In this document: piece after piece, positions 15,595 through 24,787 of the stretch
How the letters are laid out: each line of letters begins with the position of its first letter
Numbering within the stretch: position 1 is the stretch's first letter
Assembly (NCBI RefSeq): GCF_034931405.1
Contig: NZ_JAYGHA010000029.1
Coordinates: 1 to 64,000 of the forward strand
From: RDYJ01 sp034931405
Lineage (GTDB): Bacteria; Cyanobacteriota; Cyanobacteriia; Cyanobacteriales; Nostocaceae
Length of the DNA stretch: 64,000 nucleotides
Reading direction: 5' to 3'
Notes under the pieces: model-generated
Seen by the model: the letters and a program-made list of their open reading frames with translations, nothing else
Database searches by the model: none
Told to the model about the DNA's origin: nothing
Program-made: the position numbers and the translations under genes

Positions 15595-15838
15595 TTGCCA
15601 TTTCCTCAGCTAATTCTTCTGCCGTATATTGAATGAAATCTACACGATAGCGTGATAAAGCATTAATAAATTCTGCACGAGTCAAACCAGCTATTTCTGA
15701 GGCTTTATTTTGTGAAATATCACCTAATTCATACCATTTAACAGCAGCAGCAATTCTCATTTCCTGTACAAACTCTTCTGGATTTTTCCGCAATGAAGAA
15801 AAGATCGTTTCTGGTAATTGAATGGGTACAGTTTTCAT
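15584..15838 (-). CDS. UPF0175 family antitoxin
   Basis: An 84-aa protein starting MKTVPIQLPETIFSSLRKNP, the usual beginning of UPF0175 proteins. The middle AAVKWYELGDISQNKASEIA and GLTRAEFINALSRYRVDF form a helix-turn-helix-like DNA-binding domain. I chose the internal Met at 15838 over the upstream Met at 15856 because family homology starts there. The stop overlaps the toxin start. Confidence 0.85.
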   Translation of the reverse strand: MKTVPIQLPETIFSSLRKNPEEFVQEMRIAAAVKWYELGDISQNKASEIAGLTRAEFINALSRYRVDFIQYTAEELAEEMANVD

Positions 15839-15894
15839 AACTTTATCAGTGAGCAAAATAATCCATCTGAACTATATTCTAAGAGCGATCGCTC

Positions 15895-16308
15895 TTAATT
15901 CCCCACTTTCTTTTTCACATCTGCCAACACAGTCTGATAATCTTGCCGATCAGGATGCAGCTTCACCAACCTCTCCATCAGTGCGTTAGCGTAGCTCACC
16001 GTAGGTATCGCTCCCTGATTATCCCCCGATTTTAACCGAATAATAGACAACTTCTCCAATGCAACTTGATTATTCGGTTCTCTTTGTAAAACCAACTCAT
16101 AACCCTTAACCTGTTTTTGCAACTCAGTCTCAGCCGATTGCACCGCAACAGACGGCTCAGGTCTTTCCCAAGCCTGTTTAACAGTATTAAAACCCCCAAA
16201 TAATATAGAACCACCGAAACCGAATAAAGAAATATATGTAACAATTCTTTGCTTTCTGGCAATTTGCTGACGACGTTTCTCTAAGTAATCACTACCTGAA
16301 CTTGCCAT
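15895..16308 (-). CDS. Small membrane-anchored TPR-type cyanobacterial protein
   Basis: A 137-aa protein with a basic N-terminus (EKRRQQIARKQR), one membrane helix (about 21-42, YISLFGFGGSILFGGF), and a periplasmic or lumenal TPR-like domain: a repeat including LVLQREPNNQVALEKLSIIR and a second ending ANALMERLVKLHPDRQDYQ. It has the look of a tetratricopeptide scaffold of unknown partner. The segment PTVSYANA is encoded by a 28-bp dispersed repeat, so the repeat was absorbed in frame. A truncated second copy of its C-terminus is 2 kb away. The last codons lie near a HIP1 site. Confidence 0.7.
   Translation of the reverse strand: MASSGSDYLEKRRQQIARKQRIVTYISLFGFGGSILFGGFNTVKQAWERPEPSVAVQSAETELQKQVKGYELVLQREPNNQVALEKLSIIRLKSGDNQGAIPTVSYANALMERLVKLHPDRQDYQTVLADVKKKVGN
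15981..16008. repeat. 28-bp dispersed repeat inside coding sequence, copy 2
   Basis: Identical to 14047-14074. Here it encodes PTVSYANA of the TPR protein on the minus strand. Confidence 0.7.
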
Positions 16309-16684
16309 ATTATGTATAATTGCTGCGGAAAAAACTGAAAAACAGCAATCCTCCTCTCCTATTTATAAAATTACCCACAAAATTGCAGAAACTATCACAC
16401 CCAACCACCAAAACCAGTTAACCTAGCGGAAAAAACCGATAATTAAATAAAGATTTGCTAACTTTTCGCAGAATTTCATCAGCATCTGCATAACTAGTGG
16501 TTTGTGGTCGTGATTACCGTACAAAAACCAATTTCTAGCAATTGACTAGATTGAGTTATGATATACTTGAAAAGTTAAGACCAGCCTTTCCCAGCTATAA
16601 GACCTACGCACCAGTAATAATTAAAACCCGGAAAGAAGTTTTAACTAAGCATTTACACAAACAAAATCTGAACTATATCGAGTT
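16309..16684. other. Divergent intergenic region
   Basis: 376 bp between divergent small genes. I see no gene, tRNA or strong hairpin. A TATGATATACTT stretch near 16557-16568 could be a -10 region for the DUF4327 gene, but no matching -35 is convincing. Confidence 0.4.
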
Positions 16685-16903
16685 ATGACTCAGCAAGTGA
16701 TTCACCCTATGGTGAAATTGCAGCGTAATGTGCAATCACTCGTAGAATCCAATATTATCAAGCCCACTGATAGCATCTGGAAAATTGCCTTACTCTATGG
16801 CAATGACTGGCAGCACTGGAAACAGGAACTGCAAGACTTTGGCTTCAGTATGCAAGACCCCATTGGTGATCTGTTAGCAGTAGAAACCTGGGACGAAAAC
16901 TAG
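16685..16903 (+). CDS. DUF4327 family protein
   Basis: A 72-aa cyanobacteria-specific protein. Its sequence (HPMVKLQRNVQSLVESNII, then DSIWKIALLYGNDWQHWK and FGFSMQDPIGDLLAVETWD) matches what I recall of the DUF4327 family, found in most cyanobacteria and without known function. It is soluble and acidic at the C-terminus. Length is normal for the family. It is monocistronic by appearance, with a repeat-rich spacer (GGGATTAGGGA and CCAATCCCCAATCCCC) before the next gene. Confidence 0.75.
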   Translation: MTQQVIHPMVKLQRNVQSLVESNIIKPTDSIWKIALLYGNDWQHWKQELQDFGFSMQDPIGDLLAVETWDEN

Positions 16904-16976
16904 GGATTAGGGACTGGGGAGATGGAGAGATGAATCACCCAATCACCAATCCCCAATCCCCAAAGGAGCTAAATCT

Positions 16977-17600
16977 ATGACTCAAACCTTATCTAAAACT
17001 AAAATTCCCCTAGTTACCTTTGAAGAATTTATTCAATGGAAACCAGAAGGACAATTTTATGAACTCCATGATGGGGAAATAGTTGAAATGAACCCACCAG
17101 TAGGAAAACACGAAATCAGCACTGGGTTTTTATCTAGAAAAATAACAATCGAGTTTGACAGGCTAAATCTTCCCTACTTTATCCCTAAACAAGCACTAGT
17201 TAAACCATCAACCAGTGAATCAGCCTATTGTCCCGATGTTTTGTTGATAGACCTGACAAACCTAGTCAACGAACCCCTATGGGAAAAAACATCAACAGTT
17301 ACCCAAGGTGATTCAATCCCATTACTCATCGAAGTTGTCAGTACAAATTGGCGAGTTGATTACTATAAAAAATATAGTGATTATGAAGAAATGGGAATTA
17401 AAGAATACTGGATAGTAGATTATCAGCCTTTTGGTGCTACTAAATTCGTTAACGAACCGAAACAACCCACTATAACCGTTTGTTCCCTAATGGGGGAAGA
17501 ATATAAAATCAACCAATTTAGAAATAACGACAGCATCATTTCATCTACCTTCCCAGAATTGAACTTAACTGCCAATCAAATTTTTCTAGCTGGTAGCTGA
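16977..17600 (+). CDS. Uma2 family endonuclease-like protein
   Basis: A 207-aa Uma2 (DUF820) protein. Characteristic parts are FEEFIQWKPEGQFYELHDGE, YCPDVLLIDL with its active-site Asp, SIPLLIEVVSTNW with the Glu, and DYEEMGIKEYWIVDY. AAAGGAG lies 9 bp upstream of the ATG. Its 3' end overlaps the end of the convergent kinase gene by 15 bp. Function of the family in vivo is unknown; nuclease activity is inferred from fold. Confidence 0.88.
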   Translation: MTQTLSKTKIPLVTFEEFIQWKPEGQFYELHDGEIVEMNPPVGKHEISTGFLSRKITIEFDRLNLPYFIPKQALVKPSTSESAYCPDVLLIDLTNLVNEPLWEKTSTVTQGDSIPLLIEVVSTNWRVDYYKKYSDYEEMGIKEYWIVDYQPFGATKFVNEPKQPTITVCSLMGEEYKINQFRNNDSIISSTFPELNLTANQIFLAGS

Positions 17601-18854
17601 CATTAACGCCTTAGCCAATTCCTTAGCACTTTGATAGCGATCGCGTGGTAAAGGTTCTGTAACCCGCTCAATCACTGATCGAAGTTGGGGACTAATAGTC
17701 GGCATATTTTTAACATCAAAATAAAAACCTCGTCCCCTTTGACGGAAAAACTGCAACGGATTTTCACCCGTCAGTAAAAAAATCAGAGTAGGACCAATAG
17801 CATACAAATCTGATTGCGTCAGAGGTTGTCCCCTTTCCTGTTCAGGAGCGCAATAACCCTCAGCACCGATTCTTGTCCCCGGTGCAGTTCCAGTTTCCTT
17901 CACAGCCCCAAAATCCAACACCACAATCTGATTATTAGCATTTTTCACCATCAAATTAGCAGGTTTAATATCCCGGTGAATCAGTGGCTGATCTTGGTTA
18001 TGCAGATAATCTAAAATATCACAAGTTTGAATCATCCAAGCGATCGCTTGATTGGGAGTCACAGGACCTGTATTATAGACACGTTTTTCTAAATCTTGTC
18101 CGTGAATTAACTCCATTGCTAGGTATTTTTTACCACCCTCAACAAAGAAATCATAATACTTAGGAATACCTGGATAATTAAGACATTTAAGCGTATTTGC
18201 TTCCCGTTCAAACAACTCTTGAGCTTTAGCAATTCTAGCCATATCAGCATTCATTTGCTTCAATACTAATAACTGCGGTATTCCGGTTGTCAAACCCGTA
18301 GCATCCCAAGCCAGATAAGTAGTACCCATACCGCCCTGTCCCAGAGTGCGTAAAATCTGGTAATGACGAATACGCTTGATAAAACTCAGAGGTTGTCCGC
18401 AATGAACACAAAATATATTGTTTGGTGAGTTTCCTTCATGACGACAAAGGGAAACAGCGGCTTTTTCAGTTTCCGGGGGTATTTGCTGCCCAGGTGAAGC
18501 AGTCGGTTCTGGGATATCCTGAAGTTGAAATTTGAGTAGAGGTCCCCCCTGTGCTAGTTCTAAGAAAGAATTATCAGGTAACGTGCTTTTAGTGATCAGA
18601 GTACCATTGACGAAAGTACCATTTGTTCCTTGATTAATTACCTGCCAAGCATCACCCTTACTACCAGCACTAACTTGCTTAATTTCCAGATGATATCGAG
18701 ATACTAAACTATCATTTAAGACAACGTGATTATCCACCGCTCGACCAATGCGAATCACGGATGAATTTTCAAAACACCACTGCTTCAGGGGCGTTTTATG
18801 TTGCGAGTCTAACAGGGTAAGAGTAACCACAATAAAAAATAACTCTATCGCCAA
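17586..18854 (-). CDS. FHA-domain Ser/Thr protein kinase
   Basis: A 422-aa cytoplasmic kinase. Residues about 30-105 are a forkhead-associated phosphothreonine-binding domain (VIRIGRAVDNHVVLND, SLVSRYHLEI, NGTFVNGTLI). A zinc ribbon follows (CRHEGNSPNNIFCVHCGQPL), then a Hanks-type kinase: glycine loop LGQGGMGTTYLAWD, catalytic loop HRDIKPANLMV and DFGAVKE. All catalytic residues are present. Its start overlaps the stop of the upstream PP2C phosphatase gene by 10 bp, so kinase and phosphatase are translated together and probably act on the same targets. The FHA domain may recruit phosphorylated partners or the kinase itself. Confidence 0.92.
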   Translation of the reverse strand: MAIELFFIVVTLTLLDSQHKTPLKQWCFENSSVIRIGRAVDNHVVLNDSLVSRYHLEIKQVSAGSKGDAWQVINQGTNGTFVNGTLITKSTLPDNSFLELAQGGPLLKFQLQDIPEPTASPGQQIPPETEKAAVSLCRHEGNSPNNIFCVHCGQPLSFIKRIRHYQILRTLGQGGMGTTYLAWDATGLTTGIPQLLVLKQMNADMARIAKAQELFEREANTLKCLNYPGIPKYYDFFVEGGKKYLAMELIHGQDLEKRVYNTGPVTPNQAIAWMIQTCDILDYLHNQDQPLIHRDIKPANLMVKNANNQIVVLDFGAVKETGTAPGTRIGAEGYCAPEQERGQPLTQSDLYAIGPTLIFLLTGENPLQFFRQRGRGFYFDVKNMPTISPQLRSVIERVTEPLPRDRYQSAKELAKALMSATS

Positions 18855-20791
18855 CCTTGCTGATTAGGAGCAACCTTGACCCGAATCAGTATACCCGTAA
18901 TATTATCGTGACCATTGTGTTCATTGGCCAAATCAATCAAGTCAATGAGACCTGATTCCAAATTTGTACTAGAACTCAGCAATGGTGCTAGGTGAGTCTG
19001 CCAATAAGTTTCTACTAAATCATTATCTGATAAACCATCCGAAACTAACAATAGCAGAGTATCTTCACGAATCTCGAAAAAATCTACATCAGGATGGAGA
19101 AAATTTACATCCCTTGGACCCAAAGCTTGAGTGAGTTGGTAGGCATCTGGACGGGCATAAGCTATACTTTGTTCTACCCCTTTGGCAATTTCCCGTTGAC
19201 CAACTTCGTGATCTACAGTCATTTGTTCTAGTCCGCCTTTGCGTGTAACGCGATAAAGACGACTATCACCGACATGAGCGATCGCTAATTTGGTATTTTG
19301 CATTAATAGCATCACCAAAGTAGTACCCATGCGTCCCACACCAGAACGCAGCCCTTCCTGATTGAGATCGTAAATTGTCTGATTAGCTAAAACCACTGCT
19401 TCTTGGATCACTTCAGCCGTTGGTAGTTCCTGAGAAACCCAGTTTTCTTGAAAGTATTGTCGCAGAGTATTTACAGCCAACTCACTGGCAACTTCACCCC
19501 CAGCGTGTCCTCCCATGCCATCACAGAGAATATACAGCCCACGCGCTTGCAAATTGCGATTTCTGGGTAATTCTAGCTTTTGCAGCTTGGTTTCAATGCC
19601 AAAATAATCTTCATTGTGATCACGTTGGCGACCGACATCAGTACGTCCTGTATCTTCTACACTCCTTAACTGCATGGACAAGACTATGGTCGGTGCATCT
19701 TCGTTTTTATTCAGATCCTGCCAATCATCATCTTGTAACAAAGTTTGTGAAGCCGGATATTTTGCCTCTGGAGAACTAGCAGCAGATTGAGAGGGTAGTT
19801 GTAATTTTGTGGCTATTTCCTCAAAACGCGATCGCAATTCTGCCAAAGTCGCAATTTTACCGACTTCTAAATCCTCCACTACTTCCATAACCCAGGTAAG
19901 ATCAGGACTTTGAGATTGTGTATATAAACTGTGCCAAACCTGTCCTAAAGCTTTGATACTTAAAGACTTTTCTAGATTTTGTGTATCTTGTGGATCTTGG
20001 AGACAATTATCAGTAAATATTTCCCCATACAAACGTTGTAACCCCAAGGTTTGATCCTCATCCAGCCGCAGATTCGACAATTCCAGCAAACTCTGACGAC
20101 AATTTACCCGTTCCAGTATTTCCCAAAGTTGGAGCATCTGATAACACCAGTGTAAAATCTGTAACGGATGGGTTGTAGGATCTTGCCAAGCATTTAGCAA
20201 TAACTGCCAATGGGAACGTTCTTCAATCAAGATTACCTGCATATTATCTTGCTGCCAGGCATCATGAATTACTGGTATTCCCGGTGGCATTTCTCTTTGT
20301 AATGACACATAAGCTTTAGCCAAACTAGGAATACCAATTACACTCACTGATGGTACAACCAATCCCTGGTGTTGATTTTCCAACATGGCCTCAATCGGTG
20401 AAATCTGGAAAGGGGAACAATCCAAAACCCTAACTTTCGCCTCAGTACCAGCAGTAATTAATTCTGCTTCTGGCAGAGATTCCAATAATTGATAGCGTTG
20501 TCCCCGGTCTAAAAAAGAGCCTACTACAAATGCTGGACTCGTGTTTGTACTACCCATATCTGGTGGTAATTTCCCGTCCCCAAATTCTGCAACAGGAACA
20601 AATGTTTCTTGGGTAATGATGGCCTGCCAAATTGTGCTGCATTCCACACCACAGTTTTGACAATATTGAGTATTTAAAAGAACATCTACACCACATTGAG
20701 GACAAGTCCTGTGAGTTAAAGATGTGCCACAACTTTGACAGAACTTATTATCATTGGGGTTTTCAAATTGACAATGAGGGCAAATCAGCAT
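18845..20791 (-). CDS. PP2C-family Ser/Thr phosphatase with double zinc ribbon
   Basis: A 648-aa protein. The N-terminus is a double zinc ribbon with four CxxC knuckles (CPHCQFENPND, FCQSCG, CPQCGV, YCQNCG). A middle domain (about 70-350) resembles a degenerate kinase-like fold with VPSVSVIGIPSLAKAYVSL. The PP2C domain (about 385-640) has the metal-binding motifs DVGRQRDHNEDYFG, LCDGMGGHAGGEVAS, AHVGDSRLYR, LLLVSDGLSDND and NGHDNITG. I chose the start MLICPHCQ at 20791, preceded by GAAGGA, over the Met 33 bp upstream. It is the first gene of the phosphatase-kinase operon. Confidence 0.9.
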   Translation of the reverse strand: MLICPHCQFENPNDNKFCQSCGTSLTHRTCPQCGVDVLLNTQYCQNCGVECSTIWQAIITQETFVPVAEFGDGKLPPDMGSTNTSPAFVVGSFLDRGQRYQLLESLPEAELITAGTEAKVRVLDCSPFQISPIEAMLENQHQGLVVPSVSVIGIPSLAKAYVSLQREMPPGIPVIHDAWQQDNMQVILIEERSHWQLLLNAWQDPTTHPLQILHWCYQMLQLWEILERVNCRQSLLELSNLRLDEDQTLGLQRLYGEIFTDNCLQDPQDTQNLEKSLSIKALGQVWHSLYTQSQSPDLTWVMEVVEDLEVGKIATLAELRSRFEEIATKLQLPSQSAASSPEAKYPASQTLLQDDDWQDLNKNEDAPTIVLSMQLRSVEDTGRTDVGRQRDHNEDYFGIETKLQKLELPRNRNLQARGLYILCDGMGGHAGGEVASELAVNTLRQYFQENWVSQELPTAEVIQEAVVLANQTIYDLNQEGLRSGVGRMGTTLVMLLMQNTKLAIAHVGDSRLYRVTRKGGLEQMTVDHEVGQREIAKGVEQSIAYARPDAYQLTQALGPRDVNFLHPDVDFFEIREDTLLLLVSDGLSDNDLVETYWQTHLAPLLSSSTNLESGLIDLIDLANEHNGHDNITGILIRVKVAPNQQGWR

Positions 20792-20893
20792 AGTGGAAGT
20801 TCCTTCTAAGATGCTTTGAGCCACTAAAATCTAAAGTGCGGTAATTAGCAGACCCTGATTACAGTGGATAGACAAGAAATTGTAGTGACTTTG

Positions 20894-21481
20894 TTAAATG
20901 CGAGACTTTTCTAAGTCTTTGATTTCTGATTGTGTGAGGTTGCGCCATTCACCTGGTTGTAAACCCTTTAATTGTAAGTGAGCAATACTGATCCTGATTA
21001 ATCTTAAGGTAGGAAAACCTAAAGCCGCAGTCATACGCCTTACTTGGCGGTTTTTTCCTTCTGTGAGAGTCATTTCCAACCAAGCAGTAGGAATATTTTT
21101 TCTAACTCTGATCGGGGGGTTGCGTTCACTCACCGTAGGTTCTTCTAAAAATAGCCTAATTTGGGCGGGACGAGTCCGATAATTTTGAATTTCTACCCCT
21201 GTGCATAATTTGTTAATAGCCTCTGGGTCAGGAATGCGTTCTACTTGTACCCAGTAAGTACGTTGATGTCCAAAACGCGGGTTAGAGAGACGATGCTGTA
21301 ATGGTCCATTATTGGTTAACAACATCAATCCTTCACTGTCCCAGTCTAAGCGCCCTACAGGATAGACATCAGGAACATCAATATAGTCTTTGAGGGTAAT
21401 GTGTTGGGGAGATTCCTGTGTAAATTGACTCAGAACTCCATAGGGTTTATGAAAAATAATATACTTAAATTCCTTGGTCAT
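20894..21481 (-). CDS. RluE/RsuA-type pseudouridine synthase
   Basis: A 195-aa RNA modification enzyme that isomerises a uridine in rRNA. The catalytic Asp is D46 in PVGRLDWDSEGLMLLTN; further motifs are FHKPYGVLSQF, RTYWVQVE, EGKNRQVRRMTAALGFPTLRL and the C-terminal LKGLQPGEWRNLT. There is no N-terminal S4 domain, which, with the short length, fits RluE (23S rRNA) better than RluB or RsuA. A short dispersed repeat encodes part of EEPTVSERNPPI. It is transcribed alone. Confidence 0.85.
   Translation of the reverse strand: MTKEFKYIIFHKPYGVLSQFTQESPQHITLKDYIDVPDVYPVGRLDWDSEGLMLLTNNGPLQHRLSNPRFGHQRTYWVQVERIPDPEAINKLCTGVEIQNYRTRPAQIRLFLEEPTVSERNPPIRVRKNIPTAWLEMTLTEGKNRQVRRMTAALGFPTLRLIRISIAHLQLKGLQPGEWRNLTQSEIKDLEKSRI
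21121..21140. repeat. Partial dispersed repeat inside pseudouridine synthase gene
   Basis: TGCGTTCACTCACCGTAGGT shares its CTCACCGTAGG end and GCGTT start with the 28-bp repeats at 14047 and 15981. Here it is in frame and encodes TVSERN. Confidence 0.45.
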
Positions 21482-21599
21482 TTCTTTAATTACTGGACAA
21501 TTAGATGAGTACCTAATTACGTAATCAAGCTTTTTATTTAAAACAATTATTGATACAAATTCTAGCTTGACTACACTGTAGAGATACTGAATTATATGA

Positions 21600-22835
21600 T
21601 TATTTCACCTCAGTTACTCGCCAGCTTAGTTTCAAATTAACCCAGAAATTCCAAATAGTTGCAACTGCGATCGCTACTAACTTAGCTAAATACTGATTCA
21701 TGCCCAAAGTATTGTAAAGGAAATTCACTACTAATGTTTGGATGATTATCCCAGCTAAACAGACCATATTGAACTTCAAAAATCGTTTGAAACGTTGGCG
21801 ATTTCCGATCTGCTTGCGGGAAATATCGCCAAAAGTCCACAAATCATTCCAAAGGAAATTATTGAGAATTGCTACTTCGGCAGACATAATTGTACTACGA
21901 GTCAAACCCACATTAATCACGGTACGCATTAAGTGAAATACCGTTAAATCGACAAATACCCCACTAAATCCCACTGCACCAAAGCGGAGAAATCGACCAA
22001 TAGGAAAGTTGACTTTTTGACTGATTTTACCTAACTTACCAGTAGATAACCGTAAGCGGATTAAGTGTTGAATATACTCTACATATTGCTTCCACGTTAC
22101 CTTGCTTTCACCTTCTGTGCGTTCGCGGAATACATAACCAGCTTCGGCAATTTCCCCTACTTGTCCTCGGCCAATAACTTCTAAGAGGATTTTATACCCG
22201 ACAGGATTCATAGTTGCACCAGCGATCGCACTTCGTTTTACCATAAAATAACCACTCATCGGATCAGTAACTCTACCCAATACACCTGGTAGGATTACTA
22301 ACCCTAGTACCTGCGCCCCACGAGACAAAAAGCGTCTAATCACACTCCAACTACTTACACCACCACCGTCTACGTGACGACTAGCTAAAGCCAAATCTGC
22401 TCCTCCTTCTATTTTATGTAACAGTTGCAATAATACTTCTGGAGGATGCTGCAAATCTCCATCAATTACACCTAAAATATGACCTGTAGAGGCTTGCCAA
22501 CCACGAATTACTGCTGAAGAAAGTCCCCGTTCCTCTTGTCTTCGCATCACTCTTAACTGCGGATAATCTGGAATCAGTGATTGTGCTACTTCCCAAGTTA
22601 GGTCTGGACTATCATCATCCACTACAATTAGTTCATAATTACTAGGAATCGCTTCATCCAGTAACCTACTGAGAATATTAACTATATTCTCGATATTATT
22701 ACGTTCTTTGTAAGTAGGAATCACCAGAGATAGTAGAAGATTATTGTCATCAGATGAATACTCAGCAATCTTTAATGAACCCGTGGGAACGGTTAACAGT
22801 GAATTTGATGGGTTTGTATTCATAAATGTAGTCAA
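21600..22835 (-). CDS. Polyprenol-phosphate sugar synthase-like GT2 fused to GtrA domain
   Basis: A 411-aa protein. Residues about 33-265 are a GT2 glycosyltransferase of the dolichol-phosphate mannose synthase type (LVIPTYKERNNIENIV, VVDDDSPD, GVIDGDLQHPPEVL, ALASRHVDGGG). Residues about 275-405 are a GtrA-like four-helix membrane domain (FLRFGAVGFSGVFVDL ... WNFWVNLKLSWR). It would load a sugar on polyprenyl phosphate at the cytoplasmic face and help flip it. The downstream neighbour on the same strand direction upstream (23007) is a GT39-like membrane transferase, the natural consumer of such lipid-linked sugars. Confidence 0.88.
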   Translation of the reverse strand: MTTFMNTNPSNSLLTVPTGSLKIAEYSSDDNNLLLSLVIPTYKERNNIENIVNILSRLLDEAIPSNYELIVVDDDSPDLTWEVAQSLIPDYPQLRVMRRQEERGLSSAVIRGWQASTGHILGVIDGDLQHPPEVLLQLLHKIEGGADLALASRHVDGGGVSSWSVIRRFLSRGAQVLGLVILPGVLGRVTDPMSGYFMVKRSAIAGATMNPVGYKILLEVIGRGQVGEIAEAGYVFRERTEGESKVTWKQYVEYIQHLIRLRLSTGKLGKISQKVNFPIGRFLRFGAVGFSGVFVDLTVFHLMRTVINVGLTRSTIMSAEVAILNNFLWNDLWTFGDISRKQIGNRQRFKRFLKFNMVCLAGIIIQTLVVNFLYNTLGMNQYLAKLVAIAVATIWNFWVNLKLSWRVTEVK

Positions 22836-23006
22836 TGTAGTAAGTTCTAAATGCTGAAACTGCCTGTATAAAGATTAACTATTTACAGGTTACAATAATC
22901 TTGCTCAACTTGGTATAACTTGGTATAAGAAATATTGTTTTTTTACCCAACCAATACTAGGACAGCTAAAATCTTATATTTATTATCTGAACGCAACAGA
23001 CAATAA

Positions 23007-24692
23007 TTACAAATTACGAATGTAAAGATTAGCCGTAAAATTATCAAGATTCATTGTCCCTGAAAGATTGCGAGTTTCTTTTAATTGAAATTGAGAAGAC
23101 AAAATCTGTTGAATTTTCTCTTCTTCTTTTTTTACTTCCGCTTCTGTGTTCAACCGTGACCATAGAGGATAACCACTATTTAACCAAACAATCCGAGAAT
23201 ATTTGTCTGGTGTTTCCTTGAGAACTTTTTCTAAATTGGTTGCTAAATCTGCGGGGTGCTGCGATAAAAGCATGACAGGATAATCAGCAGGAATATAATA
23301 AGCAACACGGTTTACATGACCCCAAGCTTTTGAGTTCATAGCAATTAAAGTTGGCTGATTTACATCTTTAGCAATTAATTCTGCAACTGAACGAAAAACC
23401 GAACGATGTCTTAGACTCAAATCACCAATACTAATGCTTAGATATATTAGTAATATACCACCAGCTACCAGGGTACGCCAGTTTTTAGAAACTGCCTTTT
23501 CTACCCACAAAGCTATTAATAATAAACAGCCGGGGACAATTATAATCATTGTCCTGCCAAAACCAAAACCTAAAGTAAACTTTTTACTAGTGATGTCTAC
23601 TATCAAGGCCAGTAATATCGGTAAAATTCCTAATATTAAAACTGTAACTAAATTTTTCTGTTCATTTTTTTTCCACAAATGAATACTAAAACCAACAAAT
23701 ATCAAGATAATTAAACAACCAGCTATAGTCACAATTATGGGATCTAAACTAGTCGCCCAGTCCCCTATTAATACATCAGTACCCAAAGTGTTAGCAAAAT
23801 CCTGTAAATGTTTTAACAAAGGAGGCAATGTAGACTTGGCATTACCAAAACGGTTTAAGTCGGCATTACGAAGTTGCTTAATTGTACCCCACAACACCCA
23901 AGGCATGGTTAATAAAACTCCAAAACCTAAGCGTAATCCATATTGCAACCAATGTCGTCTATCTAAATAAAGTACCAATACTCCTAAAATTATTAGCCAA
24001 TAGGCATATAAATAAAAAGTCATTAATCCAACAGCAATGGCAATAATTAAAAGTCCATTCCATAACCACTGACTGCGACGACTTTGGCTGATATCTGAAT
24101 TTTGCTGTTTAATCAGATTTAATAATGCCCATGTACTGAGAATTACCCATAATACTAAAGGTGCATACATTCTAAGATTGAGAGAATGAAATAAATAAAA
24201 TGGACTAATAGCGATGAGTGAGGCAAAAAAAAGTCCACCCCGATGCCCTAAAATAAACTTTCCTAAACCATACGCTCCACCCATAGCGGCTATACTAAAT
24301 AATGTATTTAAACTCCGCATTGCCGTTTCGCTATTGCCAAAAAGACGTAACCAAAAATGTTGACTTAAAAAGAATATTGGTGGATGAGGTTCTCCACCTA
24401 ATAGGTTTTTAAGCAGATCCCTCATAGTTACAAAAAAGTCATGTATACTCGTTTCCATTGGCAAACTTAATACAGATGTATATTCTGCTAATACTACTGG
24501 TACATCCCCAGGAGTAATGTAGGATTTGTATCTTCCCGTGGAAAGGAGTAATGATAAAACTTCGTCATACCAAAATTCTCTAGTCCCTAAATTGATCATT
24601 CTGAGGATGACTGCTATGGCTATAGTTATGAAGGCTAATGTTTCTATAGACAGAAATTGTTTCAGGTTATTTTTTGGTAAATTCGTTTTCAT
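23007..24692 (-). CDS. GT39/ArnT-like polytopic membrane glycosyltransferase
   Basis: A 561-aa membrane protein with about 11 hydrophobic segments. After the first helix comes the lumenal loop with the acidic motif NLGTREFWYDEVLSLLLS, typical of the GT-C superfamily (Asp-Glu near residue 42). Further along, PHPPIFFLSQHFWLRLFGNS and TAMRSLNTLFSIAAMGG match the ArnT/PMT-like family. It would transfer a sugar from a polyprenyl-phosphate donor to a periplasmic acceptor. It lies 170 bp upstream of the GT2-GtrA gene on the same strand, so donor synthesis and transfer are probably linked. Confidence 0.82.
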   Translation of the reverse strand: MKTNLPKNNLKQFLSIETLAFITIAIAVILRMINLGTREFWYDEVLSLLLSTGRYKSYITPGDVPVVLAEYTSVLSLPMETSIHDFFVTMRDLLKNLLGGEPHPPIFFLSQHFWLRLFGNSETAMRSLNTLFSIAAMGGAYGLGKFILGHRGGLFFASLIAISPFYLFHSLNLRMYAPLVLWVILSTWALLNLIKQQNSDISQSRRSQWLWNGLLIIAIAVGLMTFYLYAYWLIILGVLVLYLDRRHWLQYGLRLGFGVLLTMPWVLWGTIKQLRNADLNRFGNAKSTLPPLLKHLQDFANTLGTDVLIGDWATSLDPIIVTIAGCLIILIFVGFSIHLWKKNEQKNLVTVLILGILPILLALIVDITSKKFTLGFGFGRTMIIIVPGCLLLIALWVEKAVSKNWRTLVAGGILLIYLSISIGDLSLRHRSVFRSVAELIAKDVNQPTLIAMNSKAWGHVNRVAYYIPADYPVMLLSQHPADLATNLEKVLKETPDKYSRIVWLNSGYPLWSRLNTEAEVKKEEEKIQQILSSQFQLKETRNLSGTMNLDNFTANLYIRNL

Positions 24693-24787
24693 CGGTGTTA
24701 TAAATTTTTATGGATTTGTTTTCTCTTTTTGTTTTTGATGGAAAAAGCCAAACAAACTGCCAATGTATGTTCCCAATACATGGCACT

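Noticed and set aside
16541..16570. TTGACT and TATGATATACT as a sigma70 promoter of the DUF4327 gene
   Set aside because: The spacing between the two boxes is only about 10 bp, too short for a standard promoter.
19420..19779. 119-codon frame antisense to the PP2C gene
   Set aside because: Shadow of a conserved gene; Cys/His/Trp-rich composition without a family match.
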